Assembly: GCA_025148965.1 (NCBI GenBank)
Contig: CP102273.1
Span: 2,046,001-2,110,000 of the forward strand
Length of the DNA: 64,000 nt
Origin: Intestinibacter bartlettii
GTDB lineage: Bacteria > Bacillota > Clostridia > Peptostreptococcales > Peptostreptococcaceae
Direction of reading: 5' to 3'
How positions within the stretch are numbered: the stretch's first letter is position 1; each line of letters starts with the position of its first letter. This document shows, one piece after another, positions 44,348 to 55,144 of this stretch. The notes below the pieces were generated by a model that saw only the letters and a program-made list of their open reading frames with translations, was not told the DNA's origin and ran no database searches. The translations under genes were made by a program, and so were the position numbers.

Positions 44348-45616
44348 TTAATCTTGAAGAAGTGGAACTACGCTACCTCCATATGGTAGTACACATACAT
44401 CTTTTCCTTCAAAATCAACTTTTTCTAATAATTTATCTATATTTTTATAAGAATTTATATTTAAATCTTTTACAAAGTTTGGATCTATTTCGCTTAACAT
44501 AAGCATCTTTGATTTTGCAATAGCTTCACATAATGCATAGAATATATATCCACCTATTGTAAAGTTTGCTCTTAATTCTTCATCAAGAACTCCTCTTTTT
44601 AATGGTTCTATCCAACTGAAGAAATCAGGTGCACCTCCACCTTCTCTACATTCTGCCAAGAATATAACTGTTCCACCTTTTTTAACAGCCCTTGCAGCAT
44701 TGAATATACTCTTTGTAGATTGATATAGATTTATATCTTTAGGATACCCACCGCAACTTGCTATAACTATATCAGCCTCTTTTTCTATAGGTACACCATA
44801 GCAATCGTCTACATATTTACAACTTTTTATCCATGCATCATGGAAATCACCACAGAATAATTTACTATGTTTAGATTTTGTATTTACAACTATATTTATT
44901 CCAAATGCTACATCTACTAATTCTCCAGCTTGGTTCATATCTTCATTTACTGGATTATTATCTAAAAGCCTACTCGCTACCCTTGGGTCTGTTTTCTTTT
45001 CTGTTTCTGATAAACATCTTATATGGTTTTGTTTTATTGTTTCACGCCCTGCAACTCCAGGAATTACACTTTTTCTTCCTCCACCAAAACCTGCCATAAT
45101 GTGGTGAACTGTCCCTGTTACCATTATTACTTTTCTTCCAACTACTAGCGGATTTACATATACTTCTGTTCCTATTTTAGTTTTTCCAACACAAACTAAA
45201 TCATCTGCATCGCAATCGTGGTTTACAACTTTAACTTTGTCATAAACTTTTTTAGAAGCTAATTGGCAAAGTTCTTCTTCTGTTTGCATTCTGTGAGTGC
45301 CTATAGCTACAACTATTACGATATCATCATAAGATATTCCGATTTCTTCCACTAAATAGTCTACTAGTTGTTCACATATTAAATCTTGACGTTGCCAAAA
45401 TCTAGTTAAGTCACTTATAACTATTGTTACTTTGTCCCCTTTTGAAATTACTTCTCTTAAAGGTTTTGAATTTATCATATTAGTAGTTACACCTTTAATA
45501 AATTCTGACTTAAGATCTGTAATTTCATCCATTGGATTTTCATTTAATACTTTTACTGACTTAGCTTTCGAAAGGTCTATATCAACCTTTGAGTCACCAT
45601 ACTTTAATTCTAACAT
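44348..45616 (-). CDS. larA: LarA-family nickel-pincer racemase/epimerase
   Basis: LarA interconverts L- and D-lactate using a nickel-pincer nucleotide covalently bound to a lysine. The expected residues are visible: His 108 in AIGTHRMQT, His 171/172 and Lys 182 in TGTVHHIMAGFGGGRKS, and His 198 in KQNHIRCL. At 422 residues it has the usual length. LarA homologues act on other 2-hydroxy acids too, so the substrate is open. The cofactor genes larB, larC and larE are not in the window. It is co-transcribed with a sodium symporter. AAGGGGGAG precedes the ATG. Confidence 0.88.
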   Translation of the reverse strand: MLELKYGDSKVDIDLSKAKSVKVLNENPMDEITDLKSEFIKGVTTNMINSKPLREVISKGDKVTIVISDLTRFWQRQDLICEQLVDYLVEEIGISYDDIVIVVAIGTHRMQTEEELCQLASKKVYDKVKVVNHDCDADDLVCVGKTKIGTEVYVNPLVVGRKVIMVTGTVHHIMAGFGGGRKSVIPGVAGRETIKQNHIRCLSETEKKTDPRVASRLLDNNPVNEDMNQAGELVDVAFGINIVVNTKSKHSKLFCGDFHDAWIKSCKYVDDCYGVPIEKEADIVIASCGGYPKDINLYQSTKSIFNAARAVKKGGTVIFLAECREGGGAPDFFSWIEPLKRGVLDEELRANFTIGGYIFYALCEAIAKSKMLMLSEIDPNFVKDLNINSYKNIDKLLEKVDFEGKDVCVLPYGGSVVPLLQD

Positions 45617-45750
45617 CTTGTCTCCCCCTTACTGTCTTTAACCAAATAGTAAATTTAAAACAAATATTTATATCTATACTGATTTAATTCTAAATACACT
45701 ATTACCCTTTAAAATTTTTAATAATTCCTATTTTTCTAAATAATATAGAT

Positions 45751-45781
45751 AAAAAAAGAGAACCCCTCTCAGAGTTCTCTT
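45751..45781 (-). terminator. Intrinsic terminator after the small membrane ORF
   Basis: AAGAGAACTCTGAGAGGGGTTCTCTT forms a stem on the minus strand, followed by TTTTT. Confidence 0.85.
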
Positions 45782-45828
45782 AAATATCATAATTTAATAT
45801 TATTTGGCCAGTTTAAAATTTATTAAAT

Positions 45829-45975
45829 TTAAATGCAAGTCAAATATGAACTCCCTAGAAAAGATTTACTTTTTATATTTTTGCAATAAAAATAGCCAGC
45901 GCTAAAATAAAAGCCCCAGAATATGAAATATAAATAGCTATATAATTTTGTAAATTCTCTTCTCATTCCTTTCAT
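45829..45975 (-). CDS. Small aromatic-rich membrane peptide (48 aa)
   Basis: The 49-codon frame starts at the ATG at 45973-45975 with a perfect GGAGG seven bases upstream and ends at TAA (45829-45831). The peptide has a basic N-terminus (KGMRREF) and one very aromatic hydrophobic segment rich in Tyr, Phe and Trp, then a polar tail with two Cys. A clear terminator follows about 50 bases later. It is too short for most gene finders. It is probably a single-pass small membrane protein; function unknown. Confidence 0.6.
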   Translation of the reverse strand: MKGMRREFTKLYSYLYFIFWGFYFSAGYFYCKNIKSKSFLGSSYLTCI

Positions 45976-46076
45976 ATTATTTTCCTCCATTTAAAAATAT
46001 TTTATACTGTTAATTGTAATTCATTTCCATAAATTGTCAACTTATAGTTTTATTTTTATATAAAATTTTATTATAA

Positions 46077-46190
46077 ATAATAAATCTTTATTCTAAATCC
46101 CCTTAAAGTTGTAGATTTTTTTGAAATGCATTAACGTAAATTATATTTATCCAAAATATAAAGCTGATTATAATTTCCTATACATTATAA
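46077..46190 (-). repeat. Three-hairpin dispersed repeat, copy C (central hairpin deleted)
   Basis: On the minus strand it runs from TTATAATGTATAGG to AATAAAGATTTAT. It matches copy A closely, but about 30 bases holding the GCACTTG hairpin are missing, and the first hairpin has a changed base. It begins directly next to the terminator hairpin at 46196-46230. Confidence 0.85.
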
Positions 46191-46195
46191 AATTT

Positions 46196-46230
46196 AGAGG
46201 TTACTTCAAAACAATTTTGAAGTAACCTCT
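46196..46230 (-). terminator. Terminator-like hairpin after the csp cluster
   Basis: AGAGGTTACTTCAAAA and its complement pair perfectly (16 bp) with a 3-base loop. The T run on the minus strand is weak (AAATTTT), while the other side has AAAAAAA, so it may act mainly on plus-strand transcripts. Confidence 0.7.
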
Positions 46231-46248
46231 AAAAAAATTCTTTATATT

Positions 46249-46473
46249 TTATAATTTACTTCCATTATCTACCCAATCTTTTGCTTCTTCTGTCATTTCT
46301 TCAGATGGAGCAGTTACATTTGTTTCTGGGTAAATATAACCAGGGTCAGTCCATGCAGCTGTATAGTTATTTTCTACAGGTACACTTGAATATAACCTTG
46401 CATTCCTTTTTCCACTTAATTGTCTACTTATACCGTGATGTTTTTCATGTTCATCATATCCTTTTTTATGCAC
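46249..46473 (-). CDS. DUF3787-family small protein
   Basis: The GTG at 46471-46473, behind GGGAGGTG, is the better start; a TTG at 46512 in the same frame lacks a site. The 74-residue protein has the DUF3787 look: HKKGYDEHEKHHGIS, LSGKRNARLYSSVPVENNYTAAWTD and a C-terminal EEAKDWVDNG. The family is found in spore-forming clostridia and its role is unknown. It lies downstream of cspC, which hints at spores. Confidence 0.72.
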   Translation of the reverse strand: MHKKGYDEHEKHHGISRQLSGKRNARLYSSVPVENNYTAAWTDPGYIYPETNVTAPSEEMTEEAKDWVDNGSKL

Positions 46474-46595
46474 AATTACACCTCCCAATTCTTTTTCAAT
46501 TATTTTATCCAAAAATTAATTATCAATTCATAGAATCGAAAGCTGTAAAATTGTGTCTTAAAATAACATATTTTCACAGTAAAAATTATATTCAT

Positions 46596-48281
46596 TTATA
46601 AATTTTCAGATATACGTTGCAAAGTATTTTGATAATTTAAAATCCCATATCCATATGATGTATTTGGATATGTATATATAGGTTTTTGTGTAGCTCCTAG
46701 CATCAAATATGTTTTTATAGGTTCACTATATATAGATAATCCATAAAATTCAGTTTGATTTATTATAAATTCAATTAACAATGCTATAACACCACATACT
46801 ACTGAGCTACTTACTCCCGTTCCTGTAGCTGTATTAAAAGTATTATCTAAATAATTGGATATTATATCCACTCCTGGTGCAACCATATCTAATGTTTCAG
46901 CAGGTCCTTTTGATGAACCAATCCATATAATATTTGATTTTGTATTATATGTTCCAATAGTTATAACTTCTCTCAGTAATCCATATCTCGTTATTGTTGA
47001 ATTAGAATCACTATCTATAAATCTAGTGTTGTCAGAGATTAAATTTTTATTCGGAAGATATGCATTAAACTCCCCATTTATAACATTTTGGCCAGTTATT
47101 CTAAGTGTCCATATTCCCGAATATACATTTTTTAAATTTATAGATACTTGCATAGAACCTGTTGAAATCCAAGGATAACTATAGGAAATACTATATGTTA
47201 CATTTTCTAGATTAAATTTTCCTGCGTATAAGGAAAAATTTGGCGCATAACTTATAGTTGGACTAATCTCACCAAAAGGAGAAATTAATGCTATTTCAAA
47301 CTTATCTACTTTGTATCCGTCTATTATTATATTTAAATTTTTATCGTCTCCAACTTGAAAATCGATATCTACAGATTCTCCATTTGATATATTTCCCGAA
47401 TAATGTATATCTGTATTACCTTGATTTCCAGCGCCACTCACTAATATAAATCCTGATTGATATAGTTCTTCAAATGTATTTAATAAAGCTTGTGATATAT
47501 CTCTTCCAGATGTTGTTCCAACTGTAAAATTTAATATTATAGGTCGATTTATCTCTTTAAATTTTTTGATTATATAGGATATAGCTACTAAAAAATCTGT
47601 ATTTTGATAATTTATTCTACCTTCCTTGAATAGCGAAATATAACTTCGTAATTTCACTACAATTAACTCAGCTTTTGGTGCAATTCCTTTATAATTTATA
47701 TTATTTTTACCTTGTGAAACAGCTATACTAGCCGTTACTGTTCCCGTTCCAATTTCATCTCTACTTAAATCACCATTATTATTTGATATAGCTTCATTTA
47801 TTTCATCTCTAGTAAATTCACTACCAAATAACATACCTTCTGGAGGAGATTTATAATTACTTTCCTGGTCCCATAAATATAAAATTTTGCTACTTCCATC
47901 TTCATTTAAAAAATCTTGATTTAAATAGTCTATTCCTGAATCTATAATCGCAATTACAGTTCCTCTTCCTTCCAAACTATTGTACAAATTATTTCCCATA
48001 TATGCCATATCTGTAGCTTGTCGCACAGGAACACCTTGCAATAAATTATTTGTTATATTTATTAGAGAACTCATCGCATATGATCTTTCCCACCATACTA
48101 TCTGATTTATATTATTAAAAATATTTTCGTTAAAATTAGCTTCCACATATAAAACCATTAACAAATCATTTAAAAAAATATACTGTGTTAAATTATTTTC
48201 TTGAAGTGATTGTATTAACCTTTCTTTTTTCCCAGTAAAAATTATATTATACGACCTTATTTCACTATTTAATATTGGCAT
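46596..48281 (-). CDS. cspC: CspC, subtilisin-like germination pseudoprotease
   Basis: The 561-residue protein has a prodomain (about 1-95) and a subtilase domain. The catalytic Asp is present (Asp 114 in IIDSGIDY), but the His site is Thr 179 (GTGTV for HGTHV) and the Ser site is Gly 489 (ATGTGVS for GTS). This is the same pair of changes known for Clostridioides difficile CspC (Thr and Gly), the bile-acid-linked germination pseudoprotease. It lacks protease activity but signals during germination. It lies 44 bases after cspBA with AAGGAGAG before the ATG. Confidence 0.95.
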   Translation of the reverse strand: MPILNSEIRSYNIIFTGKKERLIQSLQENNLTQYIFLNDLLMVLYVEANFNENIFNNINQIVWWERSYAMSSLINITNNLLQGVPVRQATDMAYMGNNLYNSLEGRGTVIAIIDSGIDYLNQDFLNEDGSSKILYLWDQESNYKSPPEGMLFGSEFTRDEINEAISNNNGDLSRDEIGTGTVTASIAVSQGKNNINYKGIAPKAELIVVKLRSYISLFKEGRINYQNTDFLVAISYIIKKFKEINRPIILNFTVGTTSGRDISQALLNTFEELYQSGFILVSGAGNQGNTDIHYSGNISNGESVDIDFQVGDDKNLNIIIDGYKVDKFEIALISPFGEISPTISYAPNFSLYAGKFNLENVTYSISYSYPWISTGSMQVSINLKNVYSGIWTLRITGQNVINGEFNAYLPNKNLISDNTRFIDSDSNSTITRYGLLREVITIGTYNTKSNIIWIGSSKGPAETLDMVAPGVDIISNYLDNTFNTATGTGVSSSVVCGVIALLIEFIINQTEFYGLSIYSEPIKTYLMLGATQKPIYTYPNTSYGYGILNYQNTLQRISENL

Positions 48282-48325
48282 TTTTACTCTCCTTATTAAT
48301 TATTTTTGATTTTTTTATATTTAAT

Positions 48326-51300
48326 TTATCTAAATTCTTCAAAAATTTTTCTAGCATTTAGAAGACCATATCCATAAATGAAATTAGGGTATTGTATATT
48401 ATCTTCTCTATCTGCCCCTAATTGGAAAAATGAATATATACTTTGTGTGAATCCTTGACGTTTATATTGATTATTTTGTGTTACATATTGTAAAAATAAT
48501 GCTGCTACTCCAGATGTAACGGCGGCGGCGGCTGATGTTCCTGTAATATTTCCATATCTATTATGTGGATAAGCTGAAATTATATTTACACCAGGTGCTA
48601 CTATATTTGGCTTTTGGATATTTCGTATATTTGGACCCCTAGAAGATGGTGGCCACATAGAATTATTTATCATATCATAAGCCCCAACTGTAAATATATT
48701 TCTATCTACAGTTGGAAAATTTACTGTATAAAAAGGATCTGGTTCTAAAAACCTTGTATTTTGATTTATTAAACTTCTATTTGGAAGATATACATTGTAA
48801 CACCCACTATTAATATAAACACCTGTTAAATTTATTTTCCAAACTCCAGGCGATGCATTATATAAATTTATAGTTATAAATTCTTGACCTGAGTATGATG
48901 TTGGGAATACATAAAAAACTTCATAGGTAGTATTTTCAAAGTTAAAAATACCACTCTCATTTTTATAATAACCTAGACCTACATCTTTACTTTCTTCTCC
49001 TGTAGGTGAGATAATTTTTATATTAACTCTATCTGGACGACAAATCCATAATTCTATCTTTAAAAACTCCTCTTCTTCCTCAATTTCAATTTCAACAGTT
49101 TGAGTTTCACCTTTAGCTGAAATTTTTCCACTTGCATGTGTCTGTGTATTTCCCTCATTTCCTATACCCGCAATTTCACATTCCCCATATTGATACCATA
49201 TTGTAGATTGTGTTGCTCTATTTATAAATCCTACATCACTATTAGTACCAACAGATGTGTTTATTATTAATGGTCTTTCCAATTCTCTAGCTTTTTTTCT
49301 AGCATAATCTCTTGCTACGTAGTAATATGCATTATTATATTTTCCATCTATTGTTCCAAGTTTTATTACTATAAGCTCACTATCTTTTGCGACACCTTCA
49401 TAAAGGGAATTACTTACTCCAAGACCAGCACAAATACCACTTAATAAAGTTCCACTTCCAACTTCATCAGTAGATAATGTACTATCATTTTCACTAATAG
49501 CTCTATTTATATCATCTCTTGTATATTCTGTTCCAAAATAAAATCCTTCAGGAGAATTTCCTTCTTTTGTTTGATCCCATAAATAAAGTATTTTACTAGT
49601 TCCATCTGCATTTATAAAATCTGGATGTAGATAATCTATCCCTGTATCTGCAATAGCTATTATGACATTTCTACCAGTAAGATTTAAATTTGGATTATTT
49701 TTTATATAATTTATATTTTCATCTTCATTTATGGCAAATCCCCCTGATGTCCCCGAAGATACTTGAGATAATAAACTCATTTCTGATAAGCTTTCAACAC
49801 TTACAACTTCTTCAATCTTAAAAAACTCTCCTGAAAGTATTATTTCAGTATCTGTTTTTGAAAATATACCACTATTTTCACTTAATCGTCTAAAATTACT
49901 TTCCAATTCAGATATTTTTAAACTATTAAAAAATCCTTCTGGATTATTAAAATATACAAAAGCAGAATTTACATATGAATTATTTTGTCTTTTAAAATTT
50001 AATCTATTTTTTTTTATGAAATTATTAATATACTCTAATCTCTTATATTGTTGTTTTGTTTTTACAGATAAGTCATTATCACTTCTATTAAAATAAATTG
50101 AAGACATATCTAAAAAACCATATCCATTTGAATCAGATGGATATGTTCCATTTCTACTTCGTCGTGCATTTTGAAGTAATAATGCCTTTAGTTTTTGTGA
50201 ATACAAATATAAGTCATTTTTCTGAGTTATTCCCCATTCCATCAATAACGCACAACATCCCGTTACATGAGGAGTTGCCATACTAGTTCCTGTAAGCGCC
50301 CCTGTCGTTCCACCAACTAAATAAGAAACTATATTTTCACCAGGTGCTAATAAATCTGGCTTAAAAATACCTTGCATTGTATCTCCTCTTCCAGAAAATG
50401 CTGATACTACATCTGTTCTAGAATTATAACTTCCAACTGTTATAACTCTACTTGCCGTTCCTGGCACTGTTACTGTTAAAATATTACTTGGAGATAAAAA
50501 TCTGGTATCTGGATTTAAACCTTCTGATGTAGGCAAATATAAATCTATTATTCCATCTACGATATTTATTGGTGAAAATTGAATCTTCCAGATTCCAGGT
50601 GTGATTTGATTATCAGAACTAAGTCTAATTGTTATTCTTCTTTGAAGTGAATAAGGCATTATTTCATAAAATCTACCTAAAATTGTTGTTCCTCTTATAT
50701 TATTGGAAATTTCATTATTATTAGCTGAAAGTTCTTGAGTTCTATTATTTGATGAATCTATTAAAGTTATTGTAAATTGATCTACAAAATTAGGCCAAAT
50801 ATTTATATTAAGTACTGTTTCTGATTGACCAACGACAAATTCAACTATCTGCTCATTAGAATTTTTAATATCCACTCTTTTATGTCCACCCTTATTTCCA
50901 TTATTGCCGGCCGCAACTACCATATTATTTTTCCAATATAAGCACATATCATCTATGTATTGTTCAAATAATGATAATCCTGTATGGGAACCTTCATTTG
51001 TTCCATAACTCATATTAATAGCTATTGGTTTACCTAGTTCTAAAGCTTTTTCCAATATAAATTTAATTGCTCTCATAAATTCAGTACTTCTTGAGTAAAT
51101 ATCTGTTTGTCTATTGCCAACTCTAACAATTATAAATTCAGCATTGTTAGCAATTTGTGCACATATAGAACCTACATGTGTCCCATGCATTGCAGTTATT
51201 GATACAGGAATATCTTTATTTCCATTTATAGCTTCATTTATATCAGAGTTTGTATATAAAGTTCCTTCTTTAAAACCCTCTGGCGGATTATTTCCAATAG

Positions 51301-51670
51301 ATTGATCCCAATAAAAAAGTATTTTGGAATTTCCCAAGACATCTCTAAATACTGGTAGTGTATAATCTATTCCAGAATCTATAAGACCAATCAAAGTGCC
51401 TCTTCCGCTTAAACCTGTTCTATTTTTAAAAGATGTTATTCCAGATGTTGAAAAACTCTGTTCATCTTGTGTTTCAAGTATAAATGGTCTTTCTATATAT
51501 TCTATCTCTGTATAATCTAAAAGTTGATCAAATAAATTTGGATCAGTTGATATTATAATGGCAAAATTGTCGTTTAATATTTCAACACTTATATTAAGTT
51601 CATTTTCTAATCTCAAAATATCTCCATTGTATTTTGCAATTATCTCATATTCTATCTCAATCACCTCCAA
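48326..51670 (-). CDS. cspBA: CspBA, fused germination protease CspB and pseudoprotease CspA
   Basis: The 1114-residue fusion begins with a prodomain (about 1-70) and the CspB subtilase with an intact triad: Asp 98 (LIDSGIDY), His 162 (MHGTHVG) and Ser 463 (GTSMATPH). CspB activates the cortex hydrolase SleC during germination. The second half (about 560-1114) is CspA: Asp 675 and Ser 1046 remain, but His is replaced by Ser 739 (GSGTLLSG), so it is a pseudoprotease. The fusion is typical of Peptostreptococcaceae. The start is unclear: a TTG at 51670 sits inside the ribosome-binding site GGAGGTGATT, and the codon at the best spacing (51653-51655) is ATA. Confidence 0.95.
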   Translation of the reverse strand: MEVIEIEYEIIAKYNGDILRLENELNISVEILNDNFAIIISTDPNLFDQLLDYTEIEYIERPFILETQDEQSFSTSGITSFKNRTGLSGRGTLIGLIDSGIDYTLPVFRDVLGNSKILFYWDQSIGNNPPEGFKEGTLYTNSDINEAINGNKDIPVSITAMHGTHVGSICAQIANNAEFIIVRVGNRQTDIYSRSTEFMRAIKFILEKALELGKPIAINMSYGTNEGSHTGLSLFEQYIDDMCLYWKNNMVVAAGNNGNKGGHKRVDIKNSNEQIVEFVVGQSETVLNINIWPNFVDQFTITLIDSSNNRTQELSANNNEISNNIRGTTILGRFYEIMPYSLQRRITIRLSSDNQITPGIWKIQFSPINIVDGIIDLYLPTSEGLNPDTRFLSPSNILTVTVPGTASRVITVGSYNSRTDVVSAFSGRGDTMQGIFKPDLLAPGENIVSYLVGGTTGALTGTSMATPHVTGCCALLMEWGITQKNDLYLYSQKLKALLLQNARRSRNGTYPSDSNGYGFLDMSSIYFNRSDNDLSVKTKQQYKRLEYINNFIKKNRLNFKRQNNSYVNSAFVYFNNPEGFFNSLKISELESNFRRLSENSGIFSKTDTEIILSGEFFKIEEVVSVESLSEMSLLSQVSSGTSGGFAINEDENINYIKNNPNLNLTGRNVIIAIADTGIDYLHPDFINADGTSKILYLWDQTKEGNSPEGFYFGTEYTRDDINRAISENDSTLSTDEVGSGTLLSGICAGLGVSNSLYEGVAKDSELIVIKLGTIDGKYNNAYYYVARDYARKKARELERPLIINTSVGTNSDVGFINRATQSTIWYQYGECEIAGIGNEGNTQTHASGKISAKGETQTVEIEIEEEEEFLKIELWICRPDRVNIKIISPTGEESKDVGLGYYKNESGIFNFENTTYEVFYVFPTSYSGQEFITINLYNASPGVWKINLTGVYINSGCYNVYLPNRSLINQNTRFLEPDPFYTVNFPTVDRNIFTVGAYDMINNSMWPPSSRGPNIRNIQKPNIVAPGVNIISAYPHNRYGNITGTSAAAAVTSGVAALFLQYVTQNNQYKRQGFTQSIYSFFQLGADREDNIQYPNFIYGYGLLNARKIFEEFR

Positions 51671-51677
51671 TCTAGAA

Positions 51678-51884
51678 TTATTTATTATCTTCTATTTTTT
51701 TACCTAATCTAGACATCATATTCTTAGAATAATTAGAAATATTCTTAGGTATGCATTCATAAGTAGCTAGCATACTGTATATCTCTAAAGCTCTTTTATA
51801 ATCTTTTTTGCCAGTATATGCTTTATATGCCTCTTCTGCAAGCATTACACTTATTTCATTAATTCTCTCTGCTCTCTTTTTCAC
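51678..51884 (-). CDS. Small hypothetical protein upstream of cspBA (68 aa)
   Basis: The start is GTG behind GGGG. The protein is helical, with a TPR-like hairpin: [28 protein letters not shown], then a basic C-terminal helix. No family was recognised. Its stop lies 7 bases before the cspBA start region, so it is likely in the same transcript. It may be a germination or spore factor by position only. Confidence 0.6.
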   Translation of the reverse strand: MKKRAERINEISVMLAEEAYKAYTGKKDYKRALEIYSMLATYECIPKNISNYSKNMMSRLGKKIEDNK

Positions 51885-51923
51885 AAAACTACCCCTATCT
51901 AATCTTTTTGTTAATATTATTCG

Positions 51924-51967
51924 AAAAAAAAGCAGATTATACCTAATACAAGTAATAATCTGTTTTT
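51924..51967 (-). terminator. Intrinsic terminator downstream of the broken histidine kinase
   Basis: CAGATTAT and ATAATCTG pair with a loop of about 18 bases, followed by TTTTTTTT on the minus strand. Confidence 0.8.
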
Positions 51968-52035
51968 CTTAATATATCTTTAATATGTAATTTCATGATA
52001 AATATACTATTGTCCTTTATTTATTTAAAATATGG

Positions 52036-53454
52036 TTATAAATCTGAAAAAGCAACGGCAATATTTTGTAGTCTTTCTTCTTTTGTGATTTTATAATGTA
52101 TTTTTATTTTATTTTCATCTGCTAAAGTATTAGCTATTTTAACTACAAATTCACTACCTACTCCAACTTCACTTTTTACAGATATAGAACCATGATGTAA
52201 TTTTGCAAAATCTCTTACTAACGAAAGTCCTATCCCTGTACCTTCTTTTATAATACTTCTATCATCATTTACTCTTTCATATATCTTAAAAATTCTATCC
52301 ATGTTTTCTTTTGATATTCCAATTCCATTATCTTTTACCTTTATGTAAATAAATTTGTCATCATGAGTTAATGAAACTAAAACAACAGCTCCTTCTTTTT
52401 TCCTAAATTTCAGAGAATTGGAAATCAAATTAATCACTACTTTTTCGATTTTTTCACAATCGAATCCTACAATTATTTCTTCTGCATCTGTATCAAATAC
52501 AATACTTGTATCATTTATATCTACAAAATCCCTTACAGATTCACATATATCTTCAATAAAACAAACGATATCCTGATTAGTTGGATTAAAATCTCTATAT
52601 CCAAGTTCTATTTTTGTCTGTGAAGATAAATCATTTACTATCTTCATTATTCTAAAAGAATTTCTTTTTATCAAATCTAAATGTTTTAAAATATCTTCTG
52701 GATATATATTTTGGTCAACTTTTCTTTCTATAAGCTGCATAGTAGCTAATATCATATTTAATGGATTTTTTATTTCATGTGATATAAATGAAAAAAATTT
52801 TTCTCTTGTTGCCTTTTTATTAATAACATCAATCGTTCTATTTGTTATATCTGTTAATATTATATAACTTGATACAAACTCATCTTTTTAATTTTTCATA
52901 GGATTTGATCTAAGCCAAACCCATTTACATCCATCTTTTGTCTTTATTTTGACTCTTATATCTACTATTTCATGAAAATCATAATTAAAACTTTCATTTT
53001 CATCTTCTAATTCTATAAATTTATAGAATCCATCTTCTATATTGCAAGGAATTTTACAACATTCCCCAAATAAATTTTCATAAGCATTATTTGCAAATAT
53101 TATCTGGTCATGGCTTACTAATAAAATCACATCATCAAACTGTCCCATATTTAACAGCAACCTCTCTTGTATTTCATTAGAAGGTTGATAATTTTCACAA
53201 AACCATACTATAAAGTTATTATCCTCAATTTTTTCTATTTGTAAATTGTAAATTGTCTTATCTATATTTATTTGTCTATACTTAAAATTTACTATGCAAT
53301 CTGTTAAAACATCTTCTACAAATAACTTATATCTATCTGTTATATATAACTTATATGCTACATTACTTTCTCTTATTATTGCATGATTATCTTCTACTAC
53401 GACTATGACTAATGGTGTTGGACTTTTTAATAAAACTTTTTTATAGTCATACAT
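52036..53454 (-). pseudogene. PAS-domain histidine kinase interrupted by an in-frame TAA
   Basis: One continuous frame of 473 codons would give a PAS sensor (with FANNAYENLFGECC), a HisKA domain with phospho-acceptor in FISHEIKNPLN (His codon 52777-52779), and an HATPase_c domain (NLISNSLKFR, DNGIGI, GTGIGLSL). A TAA at 52888-52890 splits it after residue 188. A CAA-to-TAA change is the simplest cause. The two parts share the frame, so it is not a frameshift. The N-terminal part alone (52888-53454) lacks the kinase. No good ribosome-binding site allows restart before the His. It is an orphan kinase similar in its kinase core to the one at 26234-28663. Confidence 0.88.
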
Positions 53455-53666
53455 AATTTTAAATCCCCCTGTTAATTCTAATTTTTACTCATTAAATACG
53501 ATGCATATTAAAATAATTATTTTACCCTCTTGTCTACTTTATATGTTTATTTTGATTATATCATAAAGAATAATAATCTTCCTTATTTTTGTCTTTTTTC
53601 ACAAAATATGTTAATATTTTTTTACAATCTGCGGTATTATTATCAAAAGTTTAAATTTAATTATTT

Positions 53667-54938
53667 TTATAAATCGTTTTCGACTTTGTATACTTTACTT
53701 TTTAGAGAATTTTGTTGTCTATTATATCCGACAACATATATATCATAATTAAACTTTTCATATTTCTTAGATTCTAATTTTATAATCTCATTTATATTTG
53801 CATCTTTTTTTGTAATATCATCTTTGTCTATAGTTTTTATTAAATTATAATCACTATTTTCAAGATTATTATCTTTTAGGTATATTTTATATCCTTCAAC
53901 ACCGTACATCTCTTTCCATTTTAAATTTAGTATTAAATCTTCCTCAATAAAATAGTAGTTTAAATAAAATTCGTCAACCATTTTATTTTCAATAGTACTT
54001 TCTTTCACTGTAACATATATATATTTTTGTACTTTGTTTTTTCCTGTGCCACAAGATATAAGTAATTTTTCCTTACCTTTTCTCAATCCTACAATTTTTC
54101 CATTAGCATCTAGGCTTATTTTTCTTTGTACTGGAAGTTTACTTTCTGCAAAGGCGTATTTTATCTTAGGTGTTTTTAATCCTTTTGGAGATGTTACCAC
54201 ATTTGCTTGTACATTTTTTGTTTCTCCAATTTCTAACTCTATATTTTTATTTGTACTTATACTCTTTAATTTTGCTACTATATTATAATCAAAAGACTCC
54301 TCTTTAGAATCCAAATTTGCTATTATTGTTGCTTTTCCAACACCTATAGCATATATTTTATTATCTTTTATCTTTAATACATCTTCATTTGAACTTTTAT
54401 AATTTACTTTATATTCTTCATCAAATCTATCAAAGTCTACTTCGACACAATTTTTTATAGTAGCACTATCTCCTACATATTTTAATTTGCCACTTATTTC
54501 TGTATTTAAATTTGTTATTTTTGGATTTACTACTAAAATATTAAATTTCTTAATTATTTTATTATTTTTTACTATTGCTATGGATGCTAGTCCTTCTTTT
54601 TTGCCCGTTATTTTTACTGTATTTTTTGCATTTTCTGAGTTATCTTCAATTTTTACTTTATTATTTTCATCTAAACTTTTAAAGTCTATAACAGGATCTT
54701 TACTGTAAGATGGAAATTTCACATAATCTCCTGCTGAAAAAACTACACTTTCATTTAATTTAACTACATATTTATCTATATCCTTTATGTATTTTCCTTT
54801 TACTGCAGTTATTTCTACTCCTTTTATTTGTGGACTTAATATTCCAAGCTTGAAAAGGTAATACTGTGAAATAATTATAACGGGAATAACTAATATGATG
54901 ATTATTATTTTTTTTGTATTTACTTTTATATTTTTCAC
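53667..54938 (-). CDS. Membrane-anchored Ig-like surface protein
   Basis: A signal-anchor helix at about residues 9-29 is followed by repeated bacterial Ig-like (BIG2-type) segments: VKITGKKEGLASIAI, LKIKDNKIYAIGVGKATIIA and GKIVGLRKGKEKLLIS. A C-terminal region near 330-420 resembles a fibronectin-III fold (LNLKWKEMYGVEGYKIYLKD). The start is GTG behind AAGGGAGTGATTAG. It should be exposed on the cell surface; binding partner unknown. Confidence 0.8.
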   Translation of the reverse strand: MKNIKVNTKKIIIIILVIPVIIISQYYLFKLGILSPQIKGVEITAVKGKYIKDIDKYVVKLNESVVFSAGDYVKFPSYSKDPVIDFKSLDENNKVKIEDNSENAKNTVKITGKKEGLASIAIVKNNKIIKKFNILVVNPKITNLNTEISGKLKYVGDSATIKNCVEVDFDRFDEEYKVNYKSSNEDVLKIKDNKIYAIGVGKATIIANLDSKEESFDYNIVAKLKSISTNKNIELEIGETKNVQANVVTSPKGLKTPKIKYAFAESKLPVQRKISLDANGKIVGLRKGKEKLLISCGTGKNKVQKYIYVTVKESTIENKMVDEFYLNYYFIEEDLILNLKWKEMYGVEGYKIYLKDNNLENSDYNLIKTIDKDDITKKDANINEIIKLESKKYEKFNYDIYVVGYNRQQNSLKSKVYKVENDL

Positions 54939-55144
54939 CTAATCACTCCCTTATTTAACTTATATAAAAATATTATACTGTAATTTATATTCAAAATTTA
55001 TTCTTTCAATACCTTTATTTCTAAAATATAATTTGTTATATATAATAAATTATATCTATTAGATTATTAACTAAAATTTCTCATTTTAATCATATTTTTA
55101 CTATGTTTTCAATATGTCTGCAATAAAATTTATAAATTTTTTAA

